Source of the DNA: Candidatus Krumholzibacteriota bacterium
Lineage (GTDB): Bacteria; Krumholzibacteriota; Krumholzibacteriia; JAJRXK01
Reading direction: 5' to 3'
Assembly (NCBI GenBank): GCA_029262065.1
Contig: JAJDAC010000042.1
Coordinates: forward strand, 1-64,000
Length of the DNA: 64,000 bases
A program made the translations under genes and the position numbers. How positions within the stretch are numbered: position 1 is the stretch's first letter; each line of letters starts with the position of its first letter. Positions 1 to 8,660 of the stretch are shown piece after piece. Below the pieces are notes generated by a model. It made no database searches and was not told where the DNA came from. It was given only the letters and a program-made list of their open reading frames with translations.

Positions 1-3000
1 AAACGTAGTTGGACACCGGAATCGGGAGCCACGGCCAACGGCGGCTCGTTGCCGTCCAGCAAACCGTTGCCATTGGTGTCGGGGTGCAGCGACCATGTCA
101 GATACTCGAACTCGCTCGCGTCGCCACCGCGGTCCACGACAATGCCGGCCAGCGAACGCGCAGTCCCGTACCCATTGAAGGCCGACACGCTAAGGATCAC
201 ACGTCCGGCCACATTGGGCGCGACGATCGGAATCGCCGAGACCGGTTCGGCCACCCACGTCACCTCATCGCTTTCGGCCATGGAGTAAGGCTCTCCGCCC
301 ACCAGCGCAACGTCCGTAGGACCATCGTTGCCACTGGCCACCTGCAGTCCATTCGTACCCAGAAGCATCTGTACCGTTCCGCCATCGGTGAGCGACGAAG
401 GAAGGTCCATGGTTACGAACACGCGGCGCGGGCTGCCGAACGTAAGCGGCAACTTGATTGCTGAAGCCACCCACGTCTGTCCCGAAGATTGCATGTTGCC
501 CAACAGCAGATCGCTGTCGGAGATCACCTGGTTGTTGTCGTCGTCCAGCCACAACTGAACCGCGGCCAGGTCCTGAGGCGAAGCAGTGCCCGTATTCACC
601 AACACCATGGCATCCAGCTCGTCGTTCGCTTCACCATTGGAAGGAACCAGGATGTCCAGCAGCGGAACCTTGCTGGCACCGGCGAAGGCCAGGCCTCCGG
701 CCACCGGGCGCAGGTCGTAGCCACGGGCACTCTGACCGTCAACTACGGGAAACGGTGCGGCCGTGGTCAGCGTGTCGACACCGCTGGTGTAATCGATCTC
801 CAGGCCACCCCGGGTGGTGAAGGCCGAGGTGCCCGTAAGCGCCAACCGCATCCGTTCGTCGTCGCGTACGCGCGTCGAGTCCGGCAGCAAGGCCATGACC
901 AAGGGCAACGCTACGCCGGGCTCAAGTACCACGCGGGGCGACAGGCGAGCCACTCCACCAGCGTCGAGGCTGGCCTGGTCGAGGATTAGATCGCCGGCAG
1001 AAACGCCGCGACTCAGATCCAGGTCATGCCACAGCTGAACGACGCTGAACTGCGTGTGCGACTGGTCGAGCGAATCGCTTCCCGCGTGGGACCAATTCCG
1101 CGCCTCGATGGCAAGAAGCGAGTCCGCCGCGGCCACGATTGGGAATAGTTCGAAGGCAAGCATGGACGCCGGTGTGTTGTCGCGCAATACCGTAGCCGGC
1201 CCGGCGACCTGAAACTCCCGAACCTGCAGCGTGGGTACCACGTCGACCAGGATGGAGTTCGGATTCGAATAGGCGCCGTCGACGGGACCAACCCGGCCCG
1301 AGTCGTACTGCAGGCCGTTGCTGAGAAGGGCCAACTGAACCGAGGATCCCAACTCTGCATCTCGACTCAGATCGACAAGTGCACGAATCGAGGTGCCATT
1401 GCTAGGCACGGTGACCGAGAAGCCACCCGCGCTCCAAACGTTGCCTCCGATGTGGCTCAGACCGGCTACATCACGCCAGTCGCCGTTCCCGGCATCGCGT
1501 TGCAGTCGAATCTGGTCGATATCGTTGGGGCCGGCCGTGCCAACTTGCTCCAGCGTGGTACCGATCAGTGAATCGGACTTGGGACCATCTCCGGGCGCCA
1601 GGAACTGCAGTGCAAGCACTCCCGTCGCACCCGGTGCAATGGTGTCGGCCACCGCCGGCACCGGGACGATCTGCGCGAGGACGAGGTCGCGAACTTCGAT
1701 CTCGCCCACGCTGTCCAACGGAAACCCGTCGGAAACGAGAGCGGTGGGCTGACTCCAGAACAGGTGGGCCGACTGCTGCACCGTGGCGTTCAGTGTGTCG
1801 CCATGGGCCACTTCGGTCAGCGAGACATCACCCGTCACGAACAGGGTTTTCGTCACGCCAACACCCAGATTCAGGTTCAGCCCCGTGGCCGTCCAGGTCC
1901 CGTTGGCCGTGGTGCCCTGATCGAGCTGCGTATCGCTGACGGGGTTGAACGCCCCATCCCCGTTGTCCTCGAACAACTGTAGTCGCTCGAAACCATCCTG
2001 GTCGGGCGTGGGAATGACGGGTACCGGCGGGGGCTGAGACTTCAGATCGCCAACCGGTGCCGTTTGCGAGGGCCTCGTTTGCACCCGTAGAGCAGTAAGC
2101 ACCCGGGTATTGAGGTAGCCGTTGGTGATGCGAAGAGTGAGTGCTTGCTGAGTGAGATCGCCGGGATTGCTTTCAACGTGTCCGGTGGGCTGAGTCAGCA
2201 CCGATACCGACGGCAATACCGATACGCCGACACTGGGCGCGGCAACACCGTTGTAGGACGCGCCGAGCGTCGCACTGCCCAACCCTACACCCGTCACCAG
2301 GCCATTGGGGTCGATGAACGCGATTGAAGGCGAACTGGACGTCCAAGTCGAAATGCTCGTCACATCCACGACACTGCCGTCAGTAAGGCTGGCGTTGGCC
2401 ACGAACTGCTTGGTCTGACCGCGCAGTATCGAAGCAATGGACGGCGTGATCACGAGCGACAGTACTTCCGGGGGATCGACCGTGATCGTCGCGTCCGAAG
2501 CGAATACCGCGCCCAGGCTCGCCGAGACAGTCGTGACACCCTCGGCCAGGGCCGTCGCCACGCCAGCGGAATCTATGCTGGCAATCGCTGGCGACCCTAC
2601 TGACCAGTTCACGCTGGAAGTCAGATCATAGACGTCCGCGCCAACCGTTCCGTAGGCGGCGAATGGCGCCGTGGAACCCACCGGAATTTCCACCGAAAGG
2701 GGAACGATATCGAGAGCGTCGAGCGACGCGTTGTCGACGACTACCGGCACCGAGTTCGACGTTTGCGACTGGAACATCGCGTCGACCGAAGTTGACCCTT
2801 CAGCCACCGTCGTCAGCACCCCCTGCGAATCGACAGTCGCCACCGGCGCGTCCACGGCGTTCCAGTTCGCCTGGTCGGATACATCGAGCGTCGACCCGTC
2901 GTTGTAGTGGGCGATGGCCGTGAGCGGCACTTGAACCCCCTGCGGTAGCGTAACCGCGCTGGGATTCACAACCAGGCTGTCGATGGCAACGGCGGTGACC

Positions 3001-5621
3001 AGGACCTTCAGCGTGTCCCCATCAACGGGACCCAACGCGTGCGTAAGGCGAGCCAGGCCCGGCGAAGCCGTCTGTACCACACCAGGACTCAGAAAATCCG
3101 CGACGCCAGGATCCAACGAAGTCCAGATGACCGCCGCGGTCTCGTCTTGTTGGGTCCCGTCGCTGTAGGTGCCAATGGAAGCTACCTGGTGAGTCACACC
3201 CGCGGGCACGGTGGTCGAGTCGGGGGCCCCGTCGAGGGCCACGAGCACCGGCGGAGACACTTGAATGGTCGAGAGATCGCTATCGATTCCTCCCAGGTCG
3301 GCCTGCACCACGCCAGTGCCCTCGGCGAGGGTATTGACGACGCCGTCCGCGCCAATATCCACCACGGCGGGGACCAACGAAGACCAGTTCACGATCTCGG
3401 TCAGGTCCTGTACGTCGCCGTCGGTAAAACTGCCCCAGGCAGTCAGCGGAACCGGGAGCCCCAGCGCCACGGTCGTGTCGGTGGGAGCCAGTGACAACGC
3501 CAACAATTCACGCGGAGTCACGTCAAGCGTCGCAAGGGGCGCCAGGAACCCCGACAGTTCCGCACCGACCTGCGTGGACCCGATGGCCACTCCCAGCAGC
3601 GTACCCGGACCCACCAGGTTGGCCACACCCGAGTCAGCCACGTTCCAGTTGGCACTGTTCGTCACGTCCTGCGCCTGGCCGTCACTCATCTGAGCGAATG
3701 CCGCGAACCCAACCTGAGCACCTTCGGCCACACTCTGCGCGGACGGGGAAATCGATAGTCCCTCCATGACCGGCGGGTCTACAACGACGGTTGCCTGAGC
3801 TGAGACGACCGACAGATAGGTAGCCTCGACCCAACCGCCACCTTCGATCTCGGTGGTGAGCTCTGAATTGTCGAAGGTACCCAGTGAACTCGGCGTGACA
3901 TCCCAGGAGACCAGATCAGTAACGTCGGAGCTGGAAAGATCGTTGTAGTAAGCCGTCGCGGTGTAGGGGATCATCTGGCCGAGGGCCACCGTGGTGTCCG
4001 AAGGGGACACCACGAGCGAGTCGAGCGTGCGCCCTGCCGTTTTCACGATGAGACTGGCCCCGTCGAGAAAATTGCCGTTCGCTTCGCCGGCAAACGCCGT
4101 CTGCACGGGATGGCCGCGTCGATCCTGGTCGACCGAGGTTGTGAACTCCTGACCGATGGGATCCTCGGCCAACGGAGACAGCGCACGGAACCAGATGTCT
4201 ACACGGTTCGAAAATGCTGGCGTGTTGTCACGAAGCCGAATGTCGATGTCGCCTTCATTGCTCCAAATCAACCATTCTCCGGCGTCCTGGAAACCCAGAT
4301 CGGTCCCCTGCTTCAGAACCTGGCCGTCCAATGCTACCGAGTCGATGCTCGACAACGTAAAACCGGCGGGAACCTGGGTGTAGATGCGGTTCAGACCGGT
4401 TCCCGAAAACTGCGTGGGGTCCACGCTCAGGATGAACTGCACCTCGGTGTTCGCGGCGACTTCGGTAGGGTGGATTTCGGCGGAAGCCCAAGACACGGCT
4501 ACCTCGTCGTACGCCCCCTCGGGCGCCTCGATCATCGTCAGCCGCGCTGGCGGAAATGTCTTCAGGGCCGCGTCGCGCGCGCCAAATTCAGCGGCAGCGA
4601 ATTGGCTTGTGGTAGACGAGACTATGGCGACCCCGAAGGGATCGGCCGAGCCGGTTCGCCAGTCGTCGGCCAGACTGGTCAAGTCAAATCCAAGGTGGAC
4701 GTCGGTGGGAGTCAAGGTTTGCGCAGCGGCAACCCCGCTGTTGAAGTCTCCTCCGTTTGGCCAACCACTACCGCAATCGGGAGACTGCCAGGTAACACCC
4801 TGCACACACGATGTCCCATCCTGCACACCCTCAACCCAGGGGGACTCCATCTGGTGAAGCGTCAACGAAATGTCTTTGGTCAGCGCCTGCGTGGACCAAA
4901 CATCGAACCAGGCCGATCGCAGCTCCGTTCCCGCCAGCAAGAGTCCAACCGACCCGAAGTCGAAGTTGACGAACGCGTTCTCCTTGAAGCCATTGGTGCC
5001 CCAGACTTGAACACGTTCTGACGCGCCCCAGTTTCGGTCGCGAAAGGCGTTGGACGCGAACGCGTCCGCACTGGTTTCCAACCCGGTGGACCAGGCCTGT
5101 TCGTCTTCGATGCGGGTGACCATGGCCGCGAGATCGAACGTGCCCGATTCCAGATCCAAGAGAGCGTCGTGCTCGATCACGTCACCCACGGCACCGGTGG
5201 CCACGAGCACAAGGCGCACCTCCACTGAACCCGGCAGGTACCCTGACAGGTCGACCGACACGGTTTGGGCGTCCACGAAGACGATTCCCGCGCCGTCGAT
5301 CTGCGGTGTGCCATTCAACAACACCGAGTTGGGTTGGTACGCTGCTCCATCGGGCAGGCGATAGTCGAGGCTCCCACTGAAGCCGAGAATTCCGCTTTCC
5401 TGGAATTGAATGGCCACTTCGAACAGGTCGCCGGTGGCCACCAGATCGGTCGCGGGGGAAAAGGCGACCGTATCGAGGGAAGCATGTGCCACGGAGGCCA
5501 GTACCGCCGTATGGCAGAACGCGGCAGTGAGGCAAGACGCACGCACGCGCCCGCTGGCCGAGGCGAGGACTCGCCGTGGCTTCCAGGCAAGGAGCGAGGA
5601 ATGTAACCTATGCAATTGCAT
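1..5621 (-). CDS. Giant secreted protein with DNRLRE-like and BIG_2 Ig-like modules (partial, C-terminus off window)
   Basis: Open without a stop from about 5621 to the left edge, so at least 1,873 residues are present and the C-terminus is missing. ATG at 5621 is the furthest start; GTG at 5546 would place a signal peptide (hydrophobic stretch ending ASVAHA|S) right at the N-terminus and may be the true start. Neither has a clear Shine-Dalgarno site. After a beta-rich N-terminal domain comes a DNRLRE-like region (about residues 185-335; pattern ADAFASNAFRDRNWG, later AFVNFDF). Seven Ig-like modules of the BIG_2 type follow (about residues 530-1140), each with a 'SLxVxPSxxxVxxGxxxxxxAxxxYxDGxxxDVTxxxxW' pattern and a period of about 85-88 residues. 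The remainder holds looser repeats with Asp/Asn-rich loops (LFEDNGDGAFNP, LWLDDDNNQVISDSD) resembling calcium-binding turns. Probably an exported or surface structural/adhesive protein; ligand unknown. Confidence 0.8.
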   Translation of the reverse strand, partial: MQLHRLHSSLLAWKPRRVLASASGRVRASCLTAAFCHTAVLASVAHASLDTVAFSPATDLVATGDLFEVAIQFQESGILGFSGSLDYRLPDGAAYQPNSVLLNGTPQIDGAGIVFVDAQTVSVDLSGYLPGSVEVRLVLVATGAVGDVIEHDALLDLESGTFDLAAMVTRIEDEQAWSTGLETSADAFASNAFRDRNWGASERVQVWGTNGFKENAFVNFDFGSVGLLLAGTELRSAWFDVWSTQALTKDISLTLHQMESPWVEGVQDGTSCVQGVTWQSPDCGSGWPNGGDFNSGVAAAQTLTPTDVHLGFDLTSLADDWRTGSADPFGVAIVSSTTSQFAAAEFGARDAALKTFPPARLTMIEAPEGAYDEVAVSWASAEIHPTEVAANTEVQFILSVDPTQFSGTGLNRIYTQVPAGFTLSSIDSVALDGQVLKQGTDLGFQDAGEWLIWSNEGDIDIRLRDNTPAFSNRVDIWFRALSPLAEDPIGQEFTTSVDQDRRGHPVQTAFAGEANGNFLDGASLIVKTAGRTLDSLVVSPSDTTVALGQMIPYTATAYYNDLSSSDVTDLVSWDVTPSSLGTFDNSELTTEIEGGGWVEATYLSVVSAQATVVVDPPVMEGLSISPSAQSVAEGAQVGFAAFAQMSDGQAQDVTNSANWNVADSGVANLVGPGTLLGVAIGSTQVGAELSGFLAPLATLDVTPRELLALSLAPTDTTVALGLPVPLTAWGSFTDGDVQDLTEIVNWSSLVPAVVDIGADGVVNTLAEGTGVVQADLGGIDSDLSTIQVSPPVLVALDGAPDSTTVPAGVTHQVASIGTYSDGTQQDETAAVIWTSLDPGVADFLSPGVVQTASPGLARLTHALGPVDGDTLKVLVTAVAIDSLVVNPSAVTLPQGVQVPLTAIAHYNDGSTLDVSDQANWNAVDAPVATVDSQGVLTTVAEGSTSVDAMFQSQTSNSVPVVVDNASLDALDIVPLSVEIPVGSTAPFAAYGTVGADVYDLTSSVNWSVGSPAIASIDSAGVATALAEGVTTVSASLGAVFASDATITVDPPEVLSLVITPSIASILRGQTKQFVANASLTDGSVVDVTSISTWTSSSPSIAFIDPNGLVTGVGLGSATLGASYNGVAAPSVGVSVLPSVSVLTQPTGHVESNPGDLTQQALTLRITNGYLNTRVLTALRVQTRPSQTAPVGDLKSQPPPVPVIPTPDQDGFERLQLFEDNGDGAFNPVSDTQLDQGTTANGTWTATGLNLNLGVGVTKTLFVTGDVSLTEVAHGDTLNATVQQSAHLFWSQPTALVSDGFPLDSVGEIEVRDLVLAQIVPVPAVADTIAPGATGVLALQFLAPGDGPKSDSLIGTTLEQVGTAGPNDIDQIRLQRDAGNGDWRDVAGLSHIGGNVWSAGGFSVTVPSNGTSIRALVDLSRDAELGSSVQLALLSNGLQYDSGRVGPVDGAYSNPNSILVDVVPTLQVREFQVAGPATVLRDNTPASMLAFELFPIVAAADSLLAIEARNWSHAGSDSLDQSHTQFSVVQLWHDLDLSRGVSAGDLILDQASLDAGGVARLSPRVVLEPGVALPLVMALLPDSTRVRDDERMRLALTGTSAFTTRGGLEIDYTSGVDTLTTAAPFPVVDGQSARGYDLRPVAGGLAFAGASKVPLLDILVPSNGEANDELDAMVLVNTGTASPQDLAAVQLWLDDDNNQVISDSDLLLGNMQSSGQTWVASAIKLPLTFGSPRRVFVTMDLPSSLTDGGTVQMLLGTNGLQVASGNDGPTDVALVGGEPYSMAESDEVTWVAEPVSAIPIVAPNVAGRVILSVSAFNGYGTARSLAGIVVDRGGDASEFEYLTWSLHPDTNGNGLLDGNEPPLAVAPDSGVQLR

Positions 5622-5737
5622 ACATGCGCAGCGGCCCGAACGCGAATCCGCGCCTGGCTCATGACCACGAGGATGTCTGTTTCCGGAGCCAACCATTGGC
5701 CCCACACGGCGTTGCAGCGGCAAGCCACATGCCGCCT

Positions 5738-5767
5738 TTGACCGCGGAGCGAACGTTGCTCTATTCT
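5738..5767 (+). promoter_or_regulatory. Sigma-70-like promoter for the DUF4301 gene
   Basis: TTGACC at 5738-5743 and TATTCT at 5762-5767 are separated by 18 bp. Transcription would start near 5774, about 40 bp before the GTG start at 5816. The 5622-5815 interval also has to hold the divergent promoter of the giant minus-strand gene, for which I see no clear hexamers. Confidence 0.45.
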
Positions 5768-5815
5768 GGAAGATCGTGTCCGAGAACCAGTCACCGTGCC
5801 CTCACGAGGAAGTTT

Positions 5816-7333
5816 GTGGAACACCACGACCTGAACGACCGCGACCTGGAACAATTGACCACTCGCGGCATCACAGCGACGGAGATCGAACGACAACTGG
5901 ATCGTCTGCGGAGCGGGTTCGACTCCATCGATCTGGCGCGCGCCTGCACCGTGGGTGACGGAATCGAACGCATTGACACCGAAGGTCACGCGCACTACAT
6001 AGACGCCCACGAGCAGGCCATGCGTGACGACCGCGTCGGCAAGTTCGTGCCTGCCTCGGGCGCCGCCAGCCGCATGTTCGCCGCGCTCGACCGTGTCTTG
6101 AACACGGTCGAGTCCATTGCCGACCGGGACCTGGACGGGTGGGAAGCGGGCGAAGACCCGGCGCGACGCGACGTGGCGCGGTTTCTTCGTCAGATCCATC
6201 GGTTCGCGTTCTCGTCGCAGCTGCCGGCGCCGGACAAGGCGAACCTTCGACCAGTTCTGGAGCACCTGCTCACCGAATCCGGCCTGAACTTCAGGGTACT
6301 GCCGAAAGGGCTCATCCCCTTTCACCGCTACGGATCAACCACACGCACCTCGTTCGAAGAACACCTGGCCGAAGCCGCGCAGTACGTCTCGCCACCCGTC
6401 GGGGAAACCGAACTGCACTTTACCGTGGCCACGGATTTCGCCGACGCGGTTCGCGCGCACCTCGAAGGCTCGGAACTCAAGAGGCTCGCTCGGTTCCGTC
6501 TGGATTTTTCTACGCAGCTGGCATCTACCGACACCATGGCCGCCCACGCCGATGGCCGGCCGCTAAGAGACGCCCAGGGCGACCTCATGATGCGACCCGG
6601 CGGCCACGGAGCACTGCTGACCAATCTGGCCGTCATGGGCGGCGATATCGTTTTTATCAAGAACATCGACAACGTCGTGCCCGACCACCTGCGTGACGAG
6701 ACGATTCACTACAAGAAGCTGTTGGGTGGAGTGCTCGCCGATCGTCAACGCCAGAGTTTCCAGTGGTTACAACGCCTGAAGTCCAACCAGGCCGACCTGA
6801 AGGAGGCGTTGGTGTTCCTACGGGAGAGCCTCCACGTCGAGCCACCCGACGGCATCGAAAATGATGACTCAGGCCTACGCACGTACCTGATCGATCGATT
6901 CGATCGGCCGCTTCGCGTATGCGGCATGGTCCGCAACGAGGGCGAACCGGGCGGCGGTCCGTTCTGGGTCCGCACCAGTTCGGGGGAAACCACGCTGCAA
7001 ATCGTGGAGGGCGCCCAGATCGATTCCAACAGCACTTCTCAGAAAAGCATCTTCGCGCAGTCGACGCACTTCAATCCGGTCGACCTGGTGTGCGGACTCA
7101 GAAACGCTCAGGGACGGGCCTATGATCTGCAGGATTTCGTGGACGAGGATATGGGAATCCTCACCGAGAAATCGAAGGATGGCCAGACCGTCCGGGCCCT
7201 GGAACATCCTGGACTCTGGAATGGTTCGATGGCGCGTTGGAACACCGTGTTCGTGGAGGTCCCCATTGCGACGTTCACGCCCGTGAAGACCGTGCTGGAC
7301 CTTCTTCGTCCCTCCCACCAACCGCTGGCCTGA
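5816..7333 (+). CDS. DUF4301 family protein
   Basis: 505 residues from a GTG start preceded by an AGGAAG-type ribosome-binding site at 5807-5812. In-frame codons further upstream exist but run across the promoter, so they are not used. The protein matches the DUF4301 family by the conserved block KFVPASGAASRM (residues 76-87), the KGLIPFHRY segment and the GGHGALL / FIKNIDNVVPD segments. The family is known mostly from Bacteroidetes and has a nucleotidyltransferase-like look (glycine-rich and KGLIPFH motifs recall sugar-nucleotide pyrophosphorylases), but no reaction is established to my knowledge. No signal peptide, so cytoplasmic. It stands alone and converges on the TPR gene at 7437, with a shared terminator between. 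Length is typical of the family. Confidence 0.85.
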   Translation: MEHHDLNDRDLEQLTTRGITATEIERQLDRLRSGFDSIDLARACTVGDGIERIDTEGHAHYIDAHEQAMRDDRVGKFVPASGAASRMFAALDRVLNTVESIADRDLDGWEAGEDPARRDVARFLRQIHRFAFSSQLPAPDKANLRPVLEHLLTESGLNFRVLPKGLIPFHRYGSTTRTSFEEHLAEAAQYVSPPVGETELHFTVATDFADAVRAHLEGSELKRLARFRLDFSTQLASTDTMAAHADGRPLRDAQGDLMMRPGGHGALLTNLAVMGGDIVFIKNIDNVVPDHLRDETIHYKKLLGGVLADRQRQSFQWLQRLKSNQADLKEALVFLRESLHVEPPDGIENDDSGLRTYLIDRFDRPLRVCGMVRNEGEPGGGPFWVRTSSGETTLQIVEGAQIDSNSTSQKSIFAQSTHFNPVDLVCGLRNAQGRAYDLQDFVDEDMGILTEKSKDGQTVRALEHPGLWNGSMARWNTVFVEVPIATFTPVKTVLDLLRPSHQPLA

Positions 7334-7342
7334 ACCAGACCC

Positions 7343-7380
7343 AAAAAGAAACGCCGCGGACAATATGCCCGCGGCGTTTC
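7343..7380. terminator. Bidirectional rho-independent terminator
   Basis: A perfect 12-bp inverted repeat (7348-7359 GAAACGCCGCGG, 7369-7380 CCGCGGCGTTTC) with a 9-nt loop. The A-run at 7343-7347 gives five U residues after the stem on the minus strand, making this a good terminator for the TPR gene; on the plus strand the stem ends in GUUUC, a weaker tail for the DUF4301 gene. Confidence 0.75.
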
Positions 7381-7436
7381 ATGTCGATGAGGACCAACCC
7401 GCCAGAACTCAATCCTCACCGACTCTCAAACGGTTT

Positions 7437-8423
7437 CTACTTCTGCCGCGCGTACTCCTCGATGGGAACCTCGGTAGTCGCGGCCACGCCCAGTTCGTCT
7501 TCCTCGGCCAGCGGTTCCAGATCGTCGCCACGCGCGATCATGAAGGTTTCCACGCGGCCCAGGCTGACCTCGGCTACCGTGCTACCCAGATCGCAAGCCG
7601 CTACGAAAGCCTCGCTGGCGGCACGCAGGTCGCCAGACCGTTCCAGCGCCACGCCCAGATTGTTGTAGAAGTAAGGGACCTTCAGACCACTGGCGACCGC
7701 ATGCTGCAGTGGCTCGACGGCTTCTTCGTACCGACCCTGCTGAATGCGCGCGTAGCCCAGGTTGTTCCATCCGTGGGCATGCCCAGGATCGAGGTCAACG
7801 ACGCGTCCGAACGACACCGTTGCATCGTCCAGCTTGCCTTCGGCCAGTTCGATCCGGCCCAGCACGTTCCACGCGTCGGCGTCGTCGATCTGAAGCTCAA
7901 GGGCCGCGTCGATCGAGGTCCGCGCCGCCGCGTTGTCTTCCTCTTTCAGGTAGGCGCGCGAAAGATTCACCAACGTGCGTACGTTCCCCGGCGCCAACTC
8001 GAGGCTTCGCTCGAACTCGGTCACCGCAATCTCCGATTCGCCGAACTTCATGTAGGTGAGTCCCAACAGATAATGGCGATACGCAACGGTCTCATCTTCG
8101 GCCACGGCCAGTTCCAGCGCCGTGAGGGCGGTCTCGTAGTCGCCCTCGGCGAACGCTTTGACTCCAGCCGGCCACGGCTTTCCCTCGAACAGCTCAACTT
8201 CTGGCTGCTCTTGGTTCTGAGGGTTGGACACCTCAGCCTGCGCAATGGTTGCGAAGGATTCGGCCTGCGGATCAGAAAAATCCTGGTCGGCCTGCAACAG
8301 TTCCTCGGGCGTCACGATAGGCGTCGAAGCCACGGCTTCGCTCTCGTATTGCGCGTGCACCAGGAACACAAGCGCGTAAGTTACTCCACCGGCGGCGACT
8401 AGACTCAACAACGTCCACTTCAT
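7437..8423 (-). CDS. Membrane-anchored TPR-repeat protein
   Basis: 328 residues. AGGAGG (8432-8437) lies 8 bp before the ATG. The N-terminus has one hydrophobic segment (about residues 4-22) and no cleavage motif, so it is probably an anchored protein with the rest in the periplasm. After a low-complexity linker, residues about 75-300 form tetratricopeptide repeats (TALELAVAEDETVAYRHYLL, LVNLSRAYLKEEDNAAARTS, AWNNLGYARIQQGRYEEAVE and others), at least six units. TPRs mediate protein-protein contacts; the partner is unknown. It lies downstream of the response-regulator operon on the same strand, separated by about 237 bp with its own ribosome-binding site, so it may be a separate transcription unit. 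Confidence 0.8.
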   Translation of the reverse strand: MKWTLLSLVAAGGVTYALVFLVHAQYESEAVASTPIVTPEELLQADQDFSDPQAESFATIAQAEVSNPQNQEQPEVELFEGKPWPAGVKAFAEGDYETALTALELAVAEDETVAYRHYLLGLTYMKFGESEIAVTEFERSLELAPGNVRTLVNLSRAYLKEEDNAAARTSIDAALELQIDDADAWNVLGRIELAEGKLDDATVSFGRVVDLDPGHAHGWNNLGYARIQQGRYEEAVEPLQHAVASGLKVPYFYNNLGVALERSGDLRAASEAFVAACDLGSTVAEVSLGRVETFMIARGDDLEPLAEEDELGVAATTEVPIEEYARQK

Positions 8424-8608
8424 TTCGTTTTCCTCCTGCTAACGGGGTCTCGCTCCTGCCCAATGGACAAGGCAATGCGCAGACCCAACCCGACCAACGG
8501 TGTAAGCCACATGGGGGGAACGTGTTACGGAAACATGCGGGCGCGGACCGGAACCACCGATCGTGGGCAGACGACCACGGGATTCATGGACATAGCCATA
8601 AACCATTG

Positions 8609-8645
8609 AAAAAAATGCATTTAGATGTGTGGGCCTACAGACACA
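8609..8645 (-). terminator. Weak candidate terminator of the 8.6-16.4 kb operon
   Basis: Just after the response-regulator stop codon the minus strand has a short inverted repeat (TGTGT/ACACA, 8626-8645, 10-nt loop) and, 10 nt further on, a run of seven U residues (8615-8609). The stem is only 5 bp, so the call is tentative. The rest of the 8424-8660 interval shows nothing else I can name; I looked for a sigma-54 (GG-N10-GC) site in front of the TPR gene and found none. Confidence 0.3.
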
Positions 8646-8660
8646 CCATTGGGGACCCAG

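Noticed and set aside
4110-5021. 303-residue open frame on the plus strand
   Set aside because: Lies antisense to the giant Ig-repeat gene, whose frame gives a coherent domain series; the plus-strand product has no recognisable domains and a shadow-type composition rich in Arg/Gly.
7365-8402. 345-residue plus-strand frame
   Set aside because: Antisense to the TPR gene; the minus frame shows clear TPR repeats, an RBS and a terminator.
8424-8660. Possible sigma-54 promoter in front of the TPR gene
   Set aside because: TGTGGCTTACACCGTTGG is close in look, but the GC dinucleotide is not at the required 10-bp distance from GG.
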